A stretch of DNA of 64,000 nt from Dipetalonema caudispina. Taxonomy: Eukaryota; Nematoda; Chromadorea; Rhabditida; Onchocercidae. Location of the stretch: NCBI GenBank assembly GCA_013365325.1, contig JABVXV010000022.1, forward strand, positions 124,001 through 188,000, given 5' to 3'. Shown in pieces: positions 49,701 to 62,678 of this stretch; the stretch's first letter is position 1, and each line of letters begins with the position of its first letter. Under the pieces are notes generated by a model. That model ran no database searches. It had not been told where the DNA came from and saw only the letters and a program-made list of their open reading frames with translations. The position numbers were made by a program, and so were the translations under genes.

Positions 49701-50064
49701 GGTTTTGGGTCCAAATGTGCATGCGACGCTTCTCAAAAATCTTCATAACAAATCTCTTGCTGAAGCAACTTTATCACATCTTGCTAACATACCGAAAAGC
49801 AATGATACTGTTAACATGGTGGCACGAAGAAAACATCAGATTACATACCTTGCCAGTGTTGTAAGTATTTTGCCTTCCTCATATCGCCTTTACGGTGTAT
49901 TTTATTCTCGTTCTCTGAATCAGCTTTCATTTAGTTTACGCATTCAGGATACCAAACCAGTAAAAATGATATTTTAGGCAGTAGCCAGAGAAGAACAGCT
50001 TGCTGAGCAATGGTCCGTGAATCGGCATAACAAAAGAACGTCGGCAAGAAAATATGGATTCTGA
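46724..50064 (+). CDS. PRCC-like nuclear protein
   Basis: Human PRCC is a nuclear protein linked to pre-mRNA splicing and mitotic checkpoint control, and a fusion partner in papillary renal carcinoma. Exons 46724-46925, 47140-47374, 47586-47694, 48159-48305, 48405-48584, 49192-49317, 49468-49572, 49702-49860, 49978-50064; 449 aa. N terminus MLSLVDYAGSDDEE matches the PRCC start (MSLVAYASSDES). The middle has NLLAVLPEPKN, like the family LPQPKN block, and acidic ESDDASDDDHDSTDFF. The C terminus is the family signature: ARRKHQITYLASV and SARKYGF at the very end. The ATG lies 4 bases after TTGCAG, suiting trans-splicing. Exon 2 has a second in-phase donor (CA|GTGTAC after 47290), which would remove a His/Cys-rich repeat. 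The vertebrate proline-rich region is missing. Confidence 0.92.
47283..47366 (+). repeat. In-frame 39-bp duplication, CxRHT motif
   Basis: 23-mers at 47283-47305 and 47322-47344 differ at two bases and are followed, at differing distances, by GAAAAACCAT. In the PRCC frame they give KRQCTRHTKNHKH and KRHCIRHTNSNSK. Confidence 0.8.
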
Positions 50065-52390
50065 TGAGGATTATGAATGTGACCTTTACTGTTTCATGTT
50101 TCTATGCTTGATGTTTGCGTACTGTATCCAACAAAATTCCCGCATGAATTTTCTTTTTTTGCATATCTATGCCTGCTGAAAATTGATTTTCACTGACATA
50201 AAAATGCAAAAATATTAACACTTCCGGAGAGGAGAATGTTGATACTTTTTAGGATATTAACAAAGTATTGCCACTTTTTGAATGAATGTTGTTAATTTTA
50301 TATTTTTCAAATTTTCAGTGAATTGCTTCGATTTGTAAGAAAGTTTCTCCATCTCTTTGTTGAACGAAAAGGGATGGGGTACGTTATTGCAAGATATTAA
50401 GCACTTTCTGTGATAGATGAGGAAAGAGAGTGACAGAAATGCTTTGCAATGCCATTGTCGTAGCTCAGGCACTAAATAACCCATCTCAGGCCCTTGGCAG
50501 TGTATCCATGCTATGAAACAGTGTAAATTAATGTAGTAATTACAACTGAATAGAAATTTGCTACTTTGCGAATGTTGTTAATTTTCATGTTTTTGAATGT
50601 TCCATGAATAATTGATTTAGTTTGCTATAAAGCTTACTTCACTTTTTCCTGGATCGCATGAAAATCTTATCTGGAATGTTTAGGTACTACAGCAGGTGCT
50701 GAAGTATGGGCAGGAATGCATAAACATTTTCTTAAAAAATAAGCATAATGGACAAACAAATTCATGTGCTTGACAGGTTGGCGTATCGTTGATGCCAATT
50801 GTTTGGATCATCAACAACAGTAACTAATAAGTAGGGGGATCAATGTGGTATTTAACAATTCTCAGTGAATGGGAACTGATATAGCAAATGCATTAATCTG
50901 TTACAGGATGGAAACGAAAGGGAAATTGTTGAGGAAATTGGCTGGAATCCGAGACGTTTAAATGAGCAATCAGTTGTTCGAAGTTCACTGCATTGATTTT
51001 CTGAGTTAACTACTTTTTCTGGATTAGAATGTGTTGAGCTCTTTTTTAGATTTCATTCATTTAAAGTACCTGCTCTGTGTTGTAAACTTTTTTTTAATTT
51101 CTGTTTTTAACGAGATTGCTAAACGACTGATGACATTGTAGGGATGAGCAGGATGTGTCACTTTGAATCTAGATATGAAATATTGAAAAGTATCCACTTA
51201 CAAAAAGTTGTTACTGGATCATTTTTAACAGTATTATTTTGATGAAGTTCTTTCGGCATTACAAAATCCGGTTTTGGCAACAAAGATAATATAATTTGCA
51301 GTCAAATATAAGCGGAGTAGTGTGAAAAGTACTTCAGTGGAATCTATTTCACTTGTTTTTCACACTCAGATCATTTCAATTATATTTATTACCTGTATCC
51401 TATTATCGTTTCATGTTTATCTACTCATGGTTATTAACTGATCAGTTATTATCTTTGCACCAAAATTTCCGCTTTTATAAACCATTAGAGTTCACTTAAT
51501 TGTCTTCATTTTTTAATTTTTCCCTTCATTTTTAAAGTGAGCTTCATTTTACTGCTTGCATTTTCCGGAGATTCCTCAGTGACTTAAAGAGAAGATGTTT
51601 TAAAATGTATAACTAAATAACAGACGTAGTCAATCCCCCTCAAAAGGTTAATATTGAACGTGTCCATTACGTAAGTTATTCTAGCAATTCTATCATTTCA
51701 ACAATTTTCGAAGTTGGTTATTACTGTTCACACATTGTGGAGTTTTTCTAATTATATTATACATCCAGGTACTATATTAAATTAAAAATTTTTTGCGATC
51801 AACGAAAATAAATAGGAGCCACTTCTCGACCAAACTTTCACTATTGTACAGCAGAAGAGAATATATTAAGACATGATGTGCTTGAAACTACTAGGATATT
51901 CGAACTTAAAGCATTAACAATTACTAAACTCTACAAATGCATTTCAAAATGATAATACTTTGATATCATTCTATCATGTAATAATTGCTATGCTAAGGTG
52001 ATTAAAATCTCTCATTTTATTTTATTTATCACCTCACGATCTATTTTTTGTATATTTTTGATTTAAATTCCATTATTATGTTTTTTTTCCTTCTCTCCAA
52101 TTTGTCATAGAACTGAAGTGAAAAACAAGGTTTCACTGTAAAAGACTGAAATAAACTCTTCCTTGTTTTGCTCCATTTTTCACTGTAAACCTACCTGGTG
52201 TATGTTAGCATCTTAGTAACGGGCAAGGATAATTTTGATTATTACCTATCCATGTTAAGTCTATAAGTTCCTGACCAAAAATTACTTATTTATAAATGTA
52301 GAGCAAACAGTACAACTTGTGTTCAAACTGCGATAAAAAGTTCGTGGATATGAAGAATCATTGAACTCTCTACTTCTTTCTCGTAGATCT
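50065..52390. other. Intergenic interval, no gene seen
   Basis: A+T-rich 3' flank of the PRCC-like gene and promoter of the acidic secreted gene. No frame on either strand has splice context or resemblance. A probable trans-splice acceptor TTCTCGTAG ends at 52386. Confidence 0.55.
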
Positions 52391-54223
52391 ATGATTCGAT
52401 CGGTATCGATTATCATTGTGTGGATCCTTGCTGTCGAAGCAGGACGAATCATCATTCATTCAAGATGTAAGCGCATTTTCCAAGCTGATCCTCTAAAATC
52501 TGAAAAAAGAAACATATAAAATGTGATTTACAAGTTACTGATATTATTTAAGCCGCAGATGCAGACAAAAGAAATTGTACTGAGGGAGAAAAATGGAATA
52601 ACGAGATAGATAATGCTGATTACAATGATGATGATGATGATGATGGTGGTGATGATGATGATAATGATAACGGATCTGCAAATGAAGATTCTCAGAATAG
52701 CGAAATTTATGTCAGGTTTTTTTGAAAAAAATGAATAATCAAAAAATTTCATGATGAATATAACAATATTTTCGAAATCTTTGTTGCATTTATTTGTAAT
52801 CGTCCACTATTTTTAGTAACTTTTTAAATTCACAAGTGAGCAATTTCTGAGATTTGGGAGAGGATCAGAGGAATAATTTCATACAGCAAATATTATTGCT
52901 CAGAAGGACAAAATCATTGATTGGAAAGGTAGTGATGACGATAAGGAGCATTTAATTAACGACGAATCTCAGGACGACAACAATATCATTACTGCAATTG
53001 TAATTAACAATGCAGTTGGTAATGAAAGTAATGGTGAAAACGTTTCTAAGAAGGAAGAAGATGACGAAATTGTATGAGCTATTTATATATATACTACAAC
53101 TATGTTTGAATTTTTCCAAACATTTAATAGGCTAATATTTTATTTAAGATCTTATCTTATTATGCATATAGGAACGATATTTCCTATCCCAAATGTTTTC
53201 CCACCAACTTTTGAATTTATTGAGTTTAATTTCATCACGCTCCAAAGATATGTGCTTCTCGGCTGAAATAAATGTGCTTATAGTCACTGTGATGATATGT
53301 GCGGTACGGAATATCCTGGTAGACAGAAAAACATGTTGAATACGTCCTTCTAAAAATCGCTTTATAAACCTGATGAAAAAATGAATAAAGCGCGTTTATG
53401 AGCGGAAAGTCATTCCTTAAAGTCAATAAATGAAGATAATATATAATTTTCAATTGTCAAGTTTGTAAAACTTCTCAAAAATTAATAAATAGTAAATCGT
53501 TTTATTTTTGGATGATTACATAATATCCAATATTTGAGGATAAAGCAGAATATTGGTCTTCTGCTGAAGAAGCAAATATGATCGATTACTTGCACAGTAT
53601 ATCTTCGATACCAAAAGATCATATCTGGTTGAAAAAAGGAATCAATGATGAGGATTTGGATGTTGTTATTAAAACAAATGGTGATTTTAAGTTTCAGTCC
53701 AAGTTTAAAGTTTTTTAAGTTTGCAAAACATTTTCTCTATTCAAGTTTTCAATTTTACTGAAAGTAGTTTATTTACAACCAGTCAAGCTTAGCTTACTTT
53801 TGATGGTGACCGATTTAAAAATTTAGCTTAGATCGGTAAATGTATCGATATCAGTTAAAATAATTATTCAACTTCTTCGAAATCAAGCAGTATTCCCATA
53901 TCGATCGGCTTTAATATGTAATAATGAATGATAGGACTAAGATAATTTATGAATTGTTCAATTTGTATGGTTTACACTAGAAGTTATTGAAAACTGTCTT
54001 TTCCAAACTTCCTCAATTATATATTATTGAAATTTGATTGATAGACATTTCTTTTTATCACTTGCTATTTTTTCTTTTTCTTTCAGTAAAACGAGTGAAA
54101 CGCGTATCACGAGCTGGTAACTCTCGCAAAGTGAGACTAATGCAAGAACGTCGTAATCGATTAGATAATAGTAACTCACTGGAAAATCAGAATCGTCATA
54201 AATACAAAGTAACAAATAACTGA
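52391..54223 (+). CDS. Acidic secreted protein with basic tail, unknown family
   Basis: Not recognised. Proposed exons 52391-52466, 52559-52715, 52887-53071, 53539-53680 and 54087-54223, about 230 aa. Signal peptide MIRSVSIIIVWILAVEAGR, starting 4 bases after TTCTCGTAG. Exon 2 carries an Asp run (NDDDDDDGGDDDDNDN). Exon 3 is acidic and Asn-rich. Exon 4 reads DKAEYWSSAEEANMIDYLHS and IPKDHIWLKKGI. The last exon is strongly basic (VKRVKRVSRAGNSRKVRL, QERRNRLDN). The exon 2/3 phases do not agree: the donor AG|GTTTTT is phase 2 but the acidic frame of exon 3 needs phase 1, so one boundary is wrong or a small exon is missed. The exon 4 acceptor is weak. AATAAA at 54258-54263, 35 bases after the stop. 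KR/RR sites could be cut by furin-like proteases. Confidence 0.6.
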
Positions 54224-56157
54224 TAAAAAAGTGGTTCTAATGATTGCTTTTCCAACGAATAAATTAAGGAAACAGAAAATGAGCCTTATATTTCTAACCT
54301 GCATATTATAATCGTAAATGGATCGGAATTAACTAAAAGGTAAAATGCCAATTTACTAATTTTAATGCTTTAATGAAAAATTTTCTTTTGATAGAAGTAG
54401 GAAACTTCTTATTAAAAATGTAATAAAAGAGATGCTTAACTTCCGGGAAGATCTAGCGATGATTGATTTCTTTGAAAATGCACCAATTCCACGGGACAAT
54501 ATGACAGTTGAAAAAGAATGCCGATAAGCAGATAACTAATAGATAAACTCTGGGGAATGTTTCATGACAGATCAAATATGAGGAGGTGTTGTGAGTAGTC
54601 ATAGTAGAATCATATAGAAAATTAAAAATTCTCATTTCTAGTATTCTTCTATGTCATCTTTAGAAATCGAAAAGATACAATTTATCAAGTATGCTCATGA
54701 ATGTCCAGTACCTTCCACATATTATTTACCAAAAAAGAATCAACGTAATTTTACCCATGATAGTAAAATTTCATGTCATTTTTCCTTTTCTTCCGGGAAT
54801 TTTTGTTTACATATTGTTCTTAACCATATATTATTCCGATCATTGCTTGTGAATTATTTCGTAGTAAAAAATTAGCATAAAATTTAAACTTTTTAGAATA
54901 TATTCACATTGCAAGATAACAAAAACTAACAGAAAAGAAATCTTGAGTTTTTCAACAAAGAATAATTCCGTGGTCATCCTTACATTAAACATTTTCCTAA
55001 ATAAATAAGGAATTATCAATGATTAATTATAATTATTTGAAAGTGTCAAAAATCACCCAAAACTTTTCGGAGAAAAGTTGATAATTTGTCGTAGTATTAT
55101 CGATTCAGTGGGACATGCTTAGACATAAATTAATAATAGTAAGTATATTATTAAAAAAATACTAGTAAACAGCTCTTAAACACCTCTGTGAAATTATATT
55201 AGCGTAGTTCACTTAATATATCCGATCCGGTGATATCTGACTTTGCCCAATTCAATGATATTTAATACATGTACAATTACTGCAATAGAACAAACACGAA
55301 CAAAAATTTAGTCTTAAAAGAGTAATTTATAGCAATGGCTGGATGGAATCCAAAATTCTTTGTTTTAGTAGAAAAAATTGAGCAAATATTTGCGGAAAAA
55401 AAAGATTGGTGATGAGATACAGCTCAAATTGCGCATATCTTTCCTTCGCTAAATGCATGAATTACGTTTCATACTCTTCGAGAAATATTCAAAATTTCGT
55501 CTTCTGATATGAAATTATTCTTCAACGGGAGCAAAAACATTTTTCAGTGCACTTTCAGTGAGCTTGAAATAAAGCTGCCGAGAATGTTCCATTTCCTTAT
55601 CATTCAGCAACTTTTCTCAAATGAGATGGAAATATTTGATTGGCATTTTCAGTCATTTTTAGTTTAGTTGGGGAAAAAAAAAAGGAAAGTATAACTTATC
55701 ATGCTTGGAATTATGTAAAATTGTAAGGATATTTTCATTCAGAGAACTGATTATTTAAATACAATCATTTTTCTTTATTATATCAAATAATGATAACTGG
55801 TCGAGATATATATTGGGTTATAAGAGGGGAAAAGAGAGGAGAAAGTATGACATAAACAAAAAAACTTCCTCTGCATATTGTTTAGCTGTCTGCTCCAGAA
55901 GAACTGGTCATTTAGTCAGTCTCTCTGCTAGCTTTAGGCCTTTCTCAGCTTTACGTAGAAGTAAGCGGCCAATTTCCAGAAAAAATGGTATATGTGACAA
56001 TTTTATCTGCATTCAAACTTGTTGAAAGCCTTATCCAAAAGAAGGCCATAGATAGGAATAACGACAATCGTGGGCATCAAACACCTTTAAAGGTGGATGA
56101 TAGGTGAGCATAATTACCTACATGCTTATGTATTTCTTTCTGTATGTATCTATGTGG

Positions 56158-56166
<9 letters not shown>

Positions 56167-56199
<33 letters not shown>

Positions 56200-56243
56200 A
56201 TGTGTGTGTATATGTGTGTATGTGTGTGTGTGTGTATGTGTGT
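56167..56243. repeat. Compound (TA)n/(TG)n microsatellite
   Basis: A TA run followed by interrupted TG runs, ending before GGGAGG. Low-complexity frames over it are not genes. Confidence 0.9.
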
Positions 56244-56389
56244 GGGAGGAATAGGGTTGTCCAGGATTGTTGATGACTGCTCAACTGCTATTTCCGATGG
56301 CAGATGAGTACCGAGCAGAGTAAAGGACTGCAACCAACTGATAAGTATGTGAGATAGACAACAGATGGAGAAGGAGGTACTAACATTTT

Positions 56390-56483
56390 GTTGCTCCTCT
56401 GTGAGCGCTCCAGAAGGATCTTAGCCTATTTCTTTAATAGGTCCTTGAGGTAGTTGTAGGCACACACTGGTGCTTGGAGCAAC
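56390..56483. ncRNA. Candidate structured RNA of 94 nt
   Basis: Terminal stem GTTGCTCC (56390-56397) with GGAGCAAC (56476-56483). Inside lie a two-part hairpin, AAGGA/TCCTT (56414-56418, 56442-56446) carrying CCTATT/AATAGG (56425-56430, 56436-56441), and a small GCAC/GTGC hairpin (56460-56463, 56470-56473). GC content is higher than around it. It lacks a tRNA B box and matches no RNA family I know; it may be chance. Confidence 0.25.
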
Positions 56484-57273
56484 CTGGACCCTAGCCCAGT
56501 AATATAGCCTTTACTTTCTTTTACCATTTTTTCAGTTGAGCGTTTTCATCGCAGCAACAGTTACTTAATAAAATAGCGTTAAGTCGTATCAAAAGAAAAA
56601 AAGAAAAACAACGACTATAAGGTGGCGACAGTGGATTAGAGTAATACGCCAGGATAAGTACTCCTACAGGTCATCCTTCTTATCCCTGTTCTTCTCCTTC
56701 ATCAATTATATCATCATCATCAGCAACAACATCGTTGTTTTTGTCGTGATCAAAGAGGACTGTAGTAACCGATATCATTATCAATGACTGTTTCAGCATC
56801 AGCTATTTCAACTCTTCCAATTGATTTATCAACTGCATATGTTTTCATTCTTTGCCTACTGCTGAAAAACCTAAACAAACTTTTCACTCTTTCCTCACTG
56901 ACTCATTAGTGAGACGGGAAAATCAGTAGCTGGGCCATATTGTCCAATGTTAATGATCAATCATTGAATCACATGAAACGTTATAATTGTGTAACTGATA
57001 TCTGCCCTGTCCAGTTCTATATAAATCCTTGAATTCTTCATTAGTGCTGCTACCAATTAATAAATAATCGTATGATGATTCTAATTCTGTGGTAAAAATC
57101 ACGCAACTATTTGTATCATAGCTATTATTATCCCTTTCATCTAAACCTGATATTTTGACTCTATTTCGGATCTGTTTCCTTTTCTGCTTCTATCACGTTA
57201 TCGTGTTTCAAATCACATAGCACTTTATTGTGCTTCTGGTGATACCATTGAATTGTATCGTATTGTTTGCGCC

Positions 57274-58408
57274 ATGGGGCATTGCGCCTCACGCGACCAA
57301 AAAGATCAAAAGAATCTGAACCGTCGAATCGATGAGCAAATCAAAAAAGATCAGTCAATGTCACTTCGGATCATTAAACTTCTCCTACTAGGTACGTCCG
57401 ACATTTTTTGAAAATCTTCACCTGTACCGTATTTTTCGTCATTTCAATAGAATTTCCGATCAAGCCTTGTTCTAAACAAAAATTCAATATCACAAATTTA
57501 GAATTCGATGTGATAATAAGCAAAACTGCTTGTTGGATATCACTATACTTCCTCTTCTTAAAAGATGTCAAAATTACAACATCAGTCACTGAATCCTCGA
57601 TAAATAATCTATACCCTTATGTATATTTTGTAATGTGATCTATCTGCATGGATTCAAATTTCACAGTCGTAGATTTTCTTTTGACCTTTGAATCCTTCCT
57701 TTTGTGGATGCTTTCTTATCATATCATATAAAGTAATTTTCATTGTAGTAGCTATCGTTCTTTAAATTTTGAATTAATCATTGAAAATTACAGAAATTTC
57801 AGAAGATGATCCTCTCACTATAATACTCAAATGGGTCAATTTTAAATTTAAATAATTCTAGTGGATATATATTAGTAGTATTCGTGCAGTGAGACTCAGG
57901 TGAATAAAAACCACAAACGATAGTTCCAGTTGTTTTTTGCAAATAATCCAGTAACCATTACGAAGAGATGAATCGATTGTTTCTACTGCTCCTTATCATT
58001 GTTACATCAATTTAGAATCGAAATACTTTTCAATTTGAAAAAGACTTTTTCAATCAATTATTAGATATTAGTCAGCGTCCATCGATATACTACAAGTATC
58101 TGAAACTACTGCAATTGTTTCAATAGGACTATGAATTTCCTTATTATCACCACAATCTTTTCCTCTTCACTGATAATGCATCATTTTATCGTTCTTGTTT
58201 TGAAATTTACATTTATTCTGAATCAATCTGTTAAACGAAAATAGTCTTTTCAGTTGCTTTTAAATAATTCTTAATTACTGTATGAGAAACTTAATTTTGT
58301 TTATTCTTAAACAACGAATAATCAATATGCTGTCAGTGAAAAGCTATTTGAAAGAAAACAAAATGCAGACACTATGAATTTAGTGGTGCTCATTTGAAGT
58401 TGCTAGCT

Positions 58409-58466
<58 letters not shown>

Positions 58467-61400
58467 AGGGAAGACAGTTAATTGCCAACTATTATATACG
58501 TACTTCTATTATTACACTGTGATGATGGCAGCAATCGAATAGTACCACAAACATGAGGGATGTCGTTTGTTGAAGCTTCATATTATCCGAAAAAATAAAG
58601 GAAAAAAAAAGGAAAAAAAAAAGAGAGAAAGGAAAATATAACAAATGTTGGGCGATAAATTATCAAGTAATTTGAACCACTAGCAGTCTAACTAGACTGC
58701 TAGTGGTTTTTCAATTTGAACAGATCAATGTAATTGCAGAATCAGAAATTATGTTCGAATTGTTAGCAAATGACTAATCAGCATTGACGTATGATTTTGC
58801 TTTAAGTTACCACTTCTGTAATATTTTATTGTTGTCTTTAAATGTTACATCAATCAGTTTTTGTTGATAGTGATACAAGCTGTTAGTAACAACACAACGA
58901 GAAGTAGTAATTAATATGGTATTGCTGATTTCGAATAATTTTAAGTGATTGTAAGGGTAACGATACTCATTTATTCGAAAATTTCAAGATGAGCATTTTT
59001 ATGCGACATCGTTTAATCGATAATAGTAATGCATTTTTGGAAATTTGACAATAAAAATCAGTAGTGCATTATTTCCAGAAGGAAGCTCTACAAAAAAAAT
59101 TATAATACAAATGTGTAGGCAAAGGGAGGAAACAGAACACCTTTTGCAACTGTTCTCATCAAGATGGTTAACATTGTTTGAAAAATTGCATTTCTTTACT
59201 CATTTAGAATCTCTGTGAAACACGTTTGCATCATACGTCAACACTATCCGCTATCGTAACAGTCATAAAGGAAGAATCAGGTTTATGATAGAATTTTTTA
59301 AAAAATGTCTATTTAAGAAACAAACATTATTTGATTCTCTTATTATCTAGCAAGCAATATTGGACATCCAAATATGCCAAAATGACATCCAATTTGCATA
59401 TTTGACAGGTGGACCTTAAAAGTGACTTCACTGACACTAATTATGTATGATTTCTGCAAATGATCCAGTAGTCGTAACTAACTTATCGATTGGACAAACC
59501 GTCGTAATTGTGAACCATTTTAGCTCTGATATCTCTGTTAAAGTCAATGAGAAATAAGGAATAGTAGTGCTAACAAATTTCACTAGATTTACACTTTACT
59601 GTTACATTACCATGGTCGGAAATTAACTTGTGGTTTTATCTGCTTATGATCGGAATATTCTCATCCTTAAAGTTTGCATTTCTTTCGATCTGTTTTTGCT
59701 ACCACAAAGTGGAAATTTTCTGATTACATTGAACAAATATGAGAATAGCCATTTATAATTAAGAAATTAAAGCAATATGAAATCTGTTTAAATTTTTGCA
59801 AAAACTTTTCAAATTTTGCGATAGGAGAAAAGTGTACAGTGAAATCACATGCAGAACAACGTAATCTGATTTTAACAATAATTGACATCCGTTATTACAC
59901 TTCTGTTAGGTGTTTTCAAGAAAAGCACTGTAAATAAGATAGGAATATGTTTTATTGTAACTATACAAATTTTTCTTTTTTGTTATACGCAGAATTTGCT
60001 TTTTTTTCGCAATGAATTTGCCGTAGAAAGTAATGCTTCAGAAAAGTAATCATATACAGTTGATACTGTACGAAATTATTAAATGAAAACAGAAAGCGGA
60101 AGTAAGCATAGCTTTTATAATGAGCTTTCTAGTAATGTAAAATGATACATATTGTTTCGTGATTTATAACTTGGATTTGAAGCTGAATTATAAAATAAAA
60201 GTCAAATTATATCAAGCAATATACCCCATAATATAGTATGTTATTACTCAGCTTTCACATCTTTTTGTCTTCAACTTTCTCAATTTCTTAACTGTTAAAA
60301 AAAGAAAAAAAAAAAAAAAAAAAAAAAACGTAACTTGGAAGATATCTTTTCTTCCTAACATATTATATATCCTTGCAAATTGAAAAATAATTTAAAATGA
60401 ATAATTGCAGGAGCTGGTGAAAGCGGAAAAAGCACAATATTGAAGCAGATGAGGTCAGTAAAGCATTAAATACCTTATATCAATAATATTTCTTTATTCT
60501 ATGTACTTTTAAAATCTTAGTAAACCAAATAAATTTATTGCGACATGGATTCTGGATCCAAAAATAATAAAAATTGGTACAAACTTCGATCTTTTATATC
60601 ATGTAGTAGTATCTGTAGGAGAAATGATAAGAATTATCAATACTGAAATCTGTTCTTGGAAGTTTTTTGAAAAGTCCAACAGAATTTCAGAGAGAATTCA
60701 AAAAAATTCAAGGTACGAGATGAGGAATGCTTGAATATTAGATGTGCTATGTTTGTAAGTATTCAGGATATTGCATAAAGATGGATTTTCGCAGCAAGAT
60801 CTGGAGATGATAAGACCAGTGGTTTACAGTAACTGCATACATTGCATGCTAGCAATTCTCAGAGCAATGTTTCATCTGCAAATTGAATATGAAGATCCGG
60901 AAAGAATGGTTAGTTTCACTAATTCTAATTTCCCACAATAAGAAAGGACTTGATAACCAGCAGATCCATTAAGCTAATTTCATTCCTTCAGAATAGATTT
61001 TCCCGATATCTCATTTTAAAACAACAAAAATAGCATCTCAGCAGGGATTTTTGATCATAGAATTCTCGAAGATTTTATGCGGAATTAAAACAATACGATC
61101 GTGAGTAGGAGCAGAAGACATTATATCATTGTATCTTTTCCATAGTTCATTCATGATCTTATTGATATCCTTTATGGACAGCTGTGTTTGTAGTCTTACA
61201 TGCTTATTAAAAATAACATTGTCCCAGTAAACTAGTGTGTTACTATCGGGTTATTGAGCACAATCAACCACTTAAAGTATCGTATCTTCTACGATTGCGT
61301 ATCGAAGATTGCATGATAACAGCCATAAATTAAACCGATTGTAATTAGCCAACATGTATGTTTTGACACTGTCAGATTGTTACGCCAAATCTACTATAAT

Positions 61401-62640
61401 GGGTTGATCGAGTCAAATTTATGTATATATGTCTATTTAAAATTTTACTGAAATCAAAGCAGAACTTAAAAGGAATATTGCCAAGCCAAAAGACAGTATA
61501 TTGCAGTCAATTGATAACCACAATTTGCTTCTCCCTAACCAGATTTTGTTATCTGACAAAATATCCTTTATAAAAAGAATGGCATTGGCAGAGGACTATT
61601 AAAATATCCAGAATTTCGAAAGGTTCTCCAACGTTACAGCGTGATAGTCAACTTGTATTTGCCACTGTTCATACCAACAAAGAAGAACTTGTTGAAGAGT
61701 TGTCAGCAGCAATGCAACGTCTTTGGGCAGATGGTGGTGTTAGGGAGTGCTATAAACGATCCAATGAGTATCAGATCGATGATTCTGCCAAATAGTTCGT
61801 TCTTTATTTCAAAATTAATTTACTTACTAACATCATTGTCATCCAATTTTTATTGATATTAAGAGGAATTTTGTTCATTCGCGCGATTTCTACTGATAGA
61901 TTTCAAAAAGCTAAAACAGAGAAATAGTGGACAAAATGAGAACCATCCTACAATTTCATAGCAATTATTGAAAGTATTGATTTGTCTTGAAACATTAAAA
62001 TGTTGCAGTTTCTTAGACAGTTTACCGAGGTTAAGCTCTCCGAACTATTTACCAACAGAGCAGGACTTGCTACGGACGAGAATTAAAACAACGGGAATAA
62101 CCGAAGTACATTTCGAGCTCAAAGGACTTACATTCAGGTAAATATTCCATTAGATTTACCAACTAAAATCGTCATCGGAAGTTTGATCTTTGAATGAATG
62201 TTACAAAAATAATTTGATCACAAGCATTGTTACTAAAGGCATGTTTAGGAGCTCAGGTGGAAACATAAGCGCAATGGTTTCTGATGTCCATTTGTACCTC
62301 TGAACAATCACTCAGATGTGGCAGTGTTGTAAAGTAACCAAATAATTATTGGCCGATAGTTGAGGGAATGTTTAATAAGTCAAATGGAAACATTTCCAAA
62401 AAATAACAATGAGAAACCTGGCTACAGCGGATGAGGATATATTTCCAGATGATGATTATGGCACGATCCCTGAATGGTCTCTGCATAGAGTTAATAAAAG
62501 CTGGAGAAGCCCTCAGCAAGAAGCATCTGCGCTCTGTACTCAGCAATTTACCACTATTTATTTGAAGTGCACGGATGAGTGCACTTCAACTGTTGTAATG
62601 CGCGTCACTACTGCAGTAGATTCCGCAATGTCAGCATCTA

Positions 62641-62678
<38 letters not shown>

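Larger units (their letters stand above)
54224..57273. other. Intergenic interval with microsatellite and a possible structured RNA
   Basis: After the poly(A) signal at 54258, A+T-rich DNA with no gene. It contains a 14-bp perfect palindrome CACCTTTAAAGGTG (56082-56095), a TA/TG microsatellite (56167-56243) and a foldable segment at 56390-56483. Confidence 0.5.

Noticed and set aside
56440..56461. let-7-like string TTGAGGTAGTTGTAGG
   Set aside because: Only the seed region resembles let-7; the rest differs and the segment folds in a different way from a let-7 precursor.
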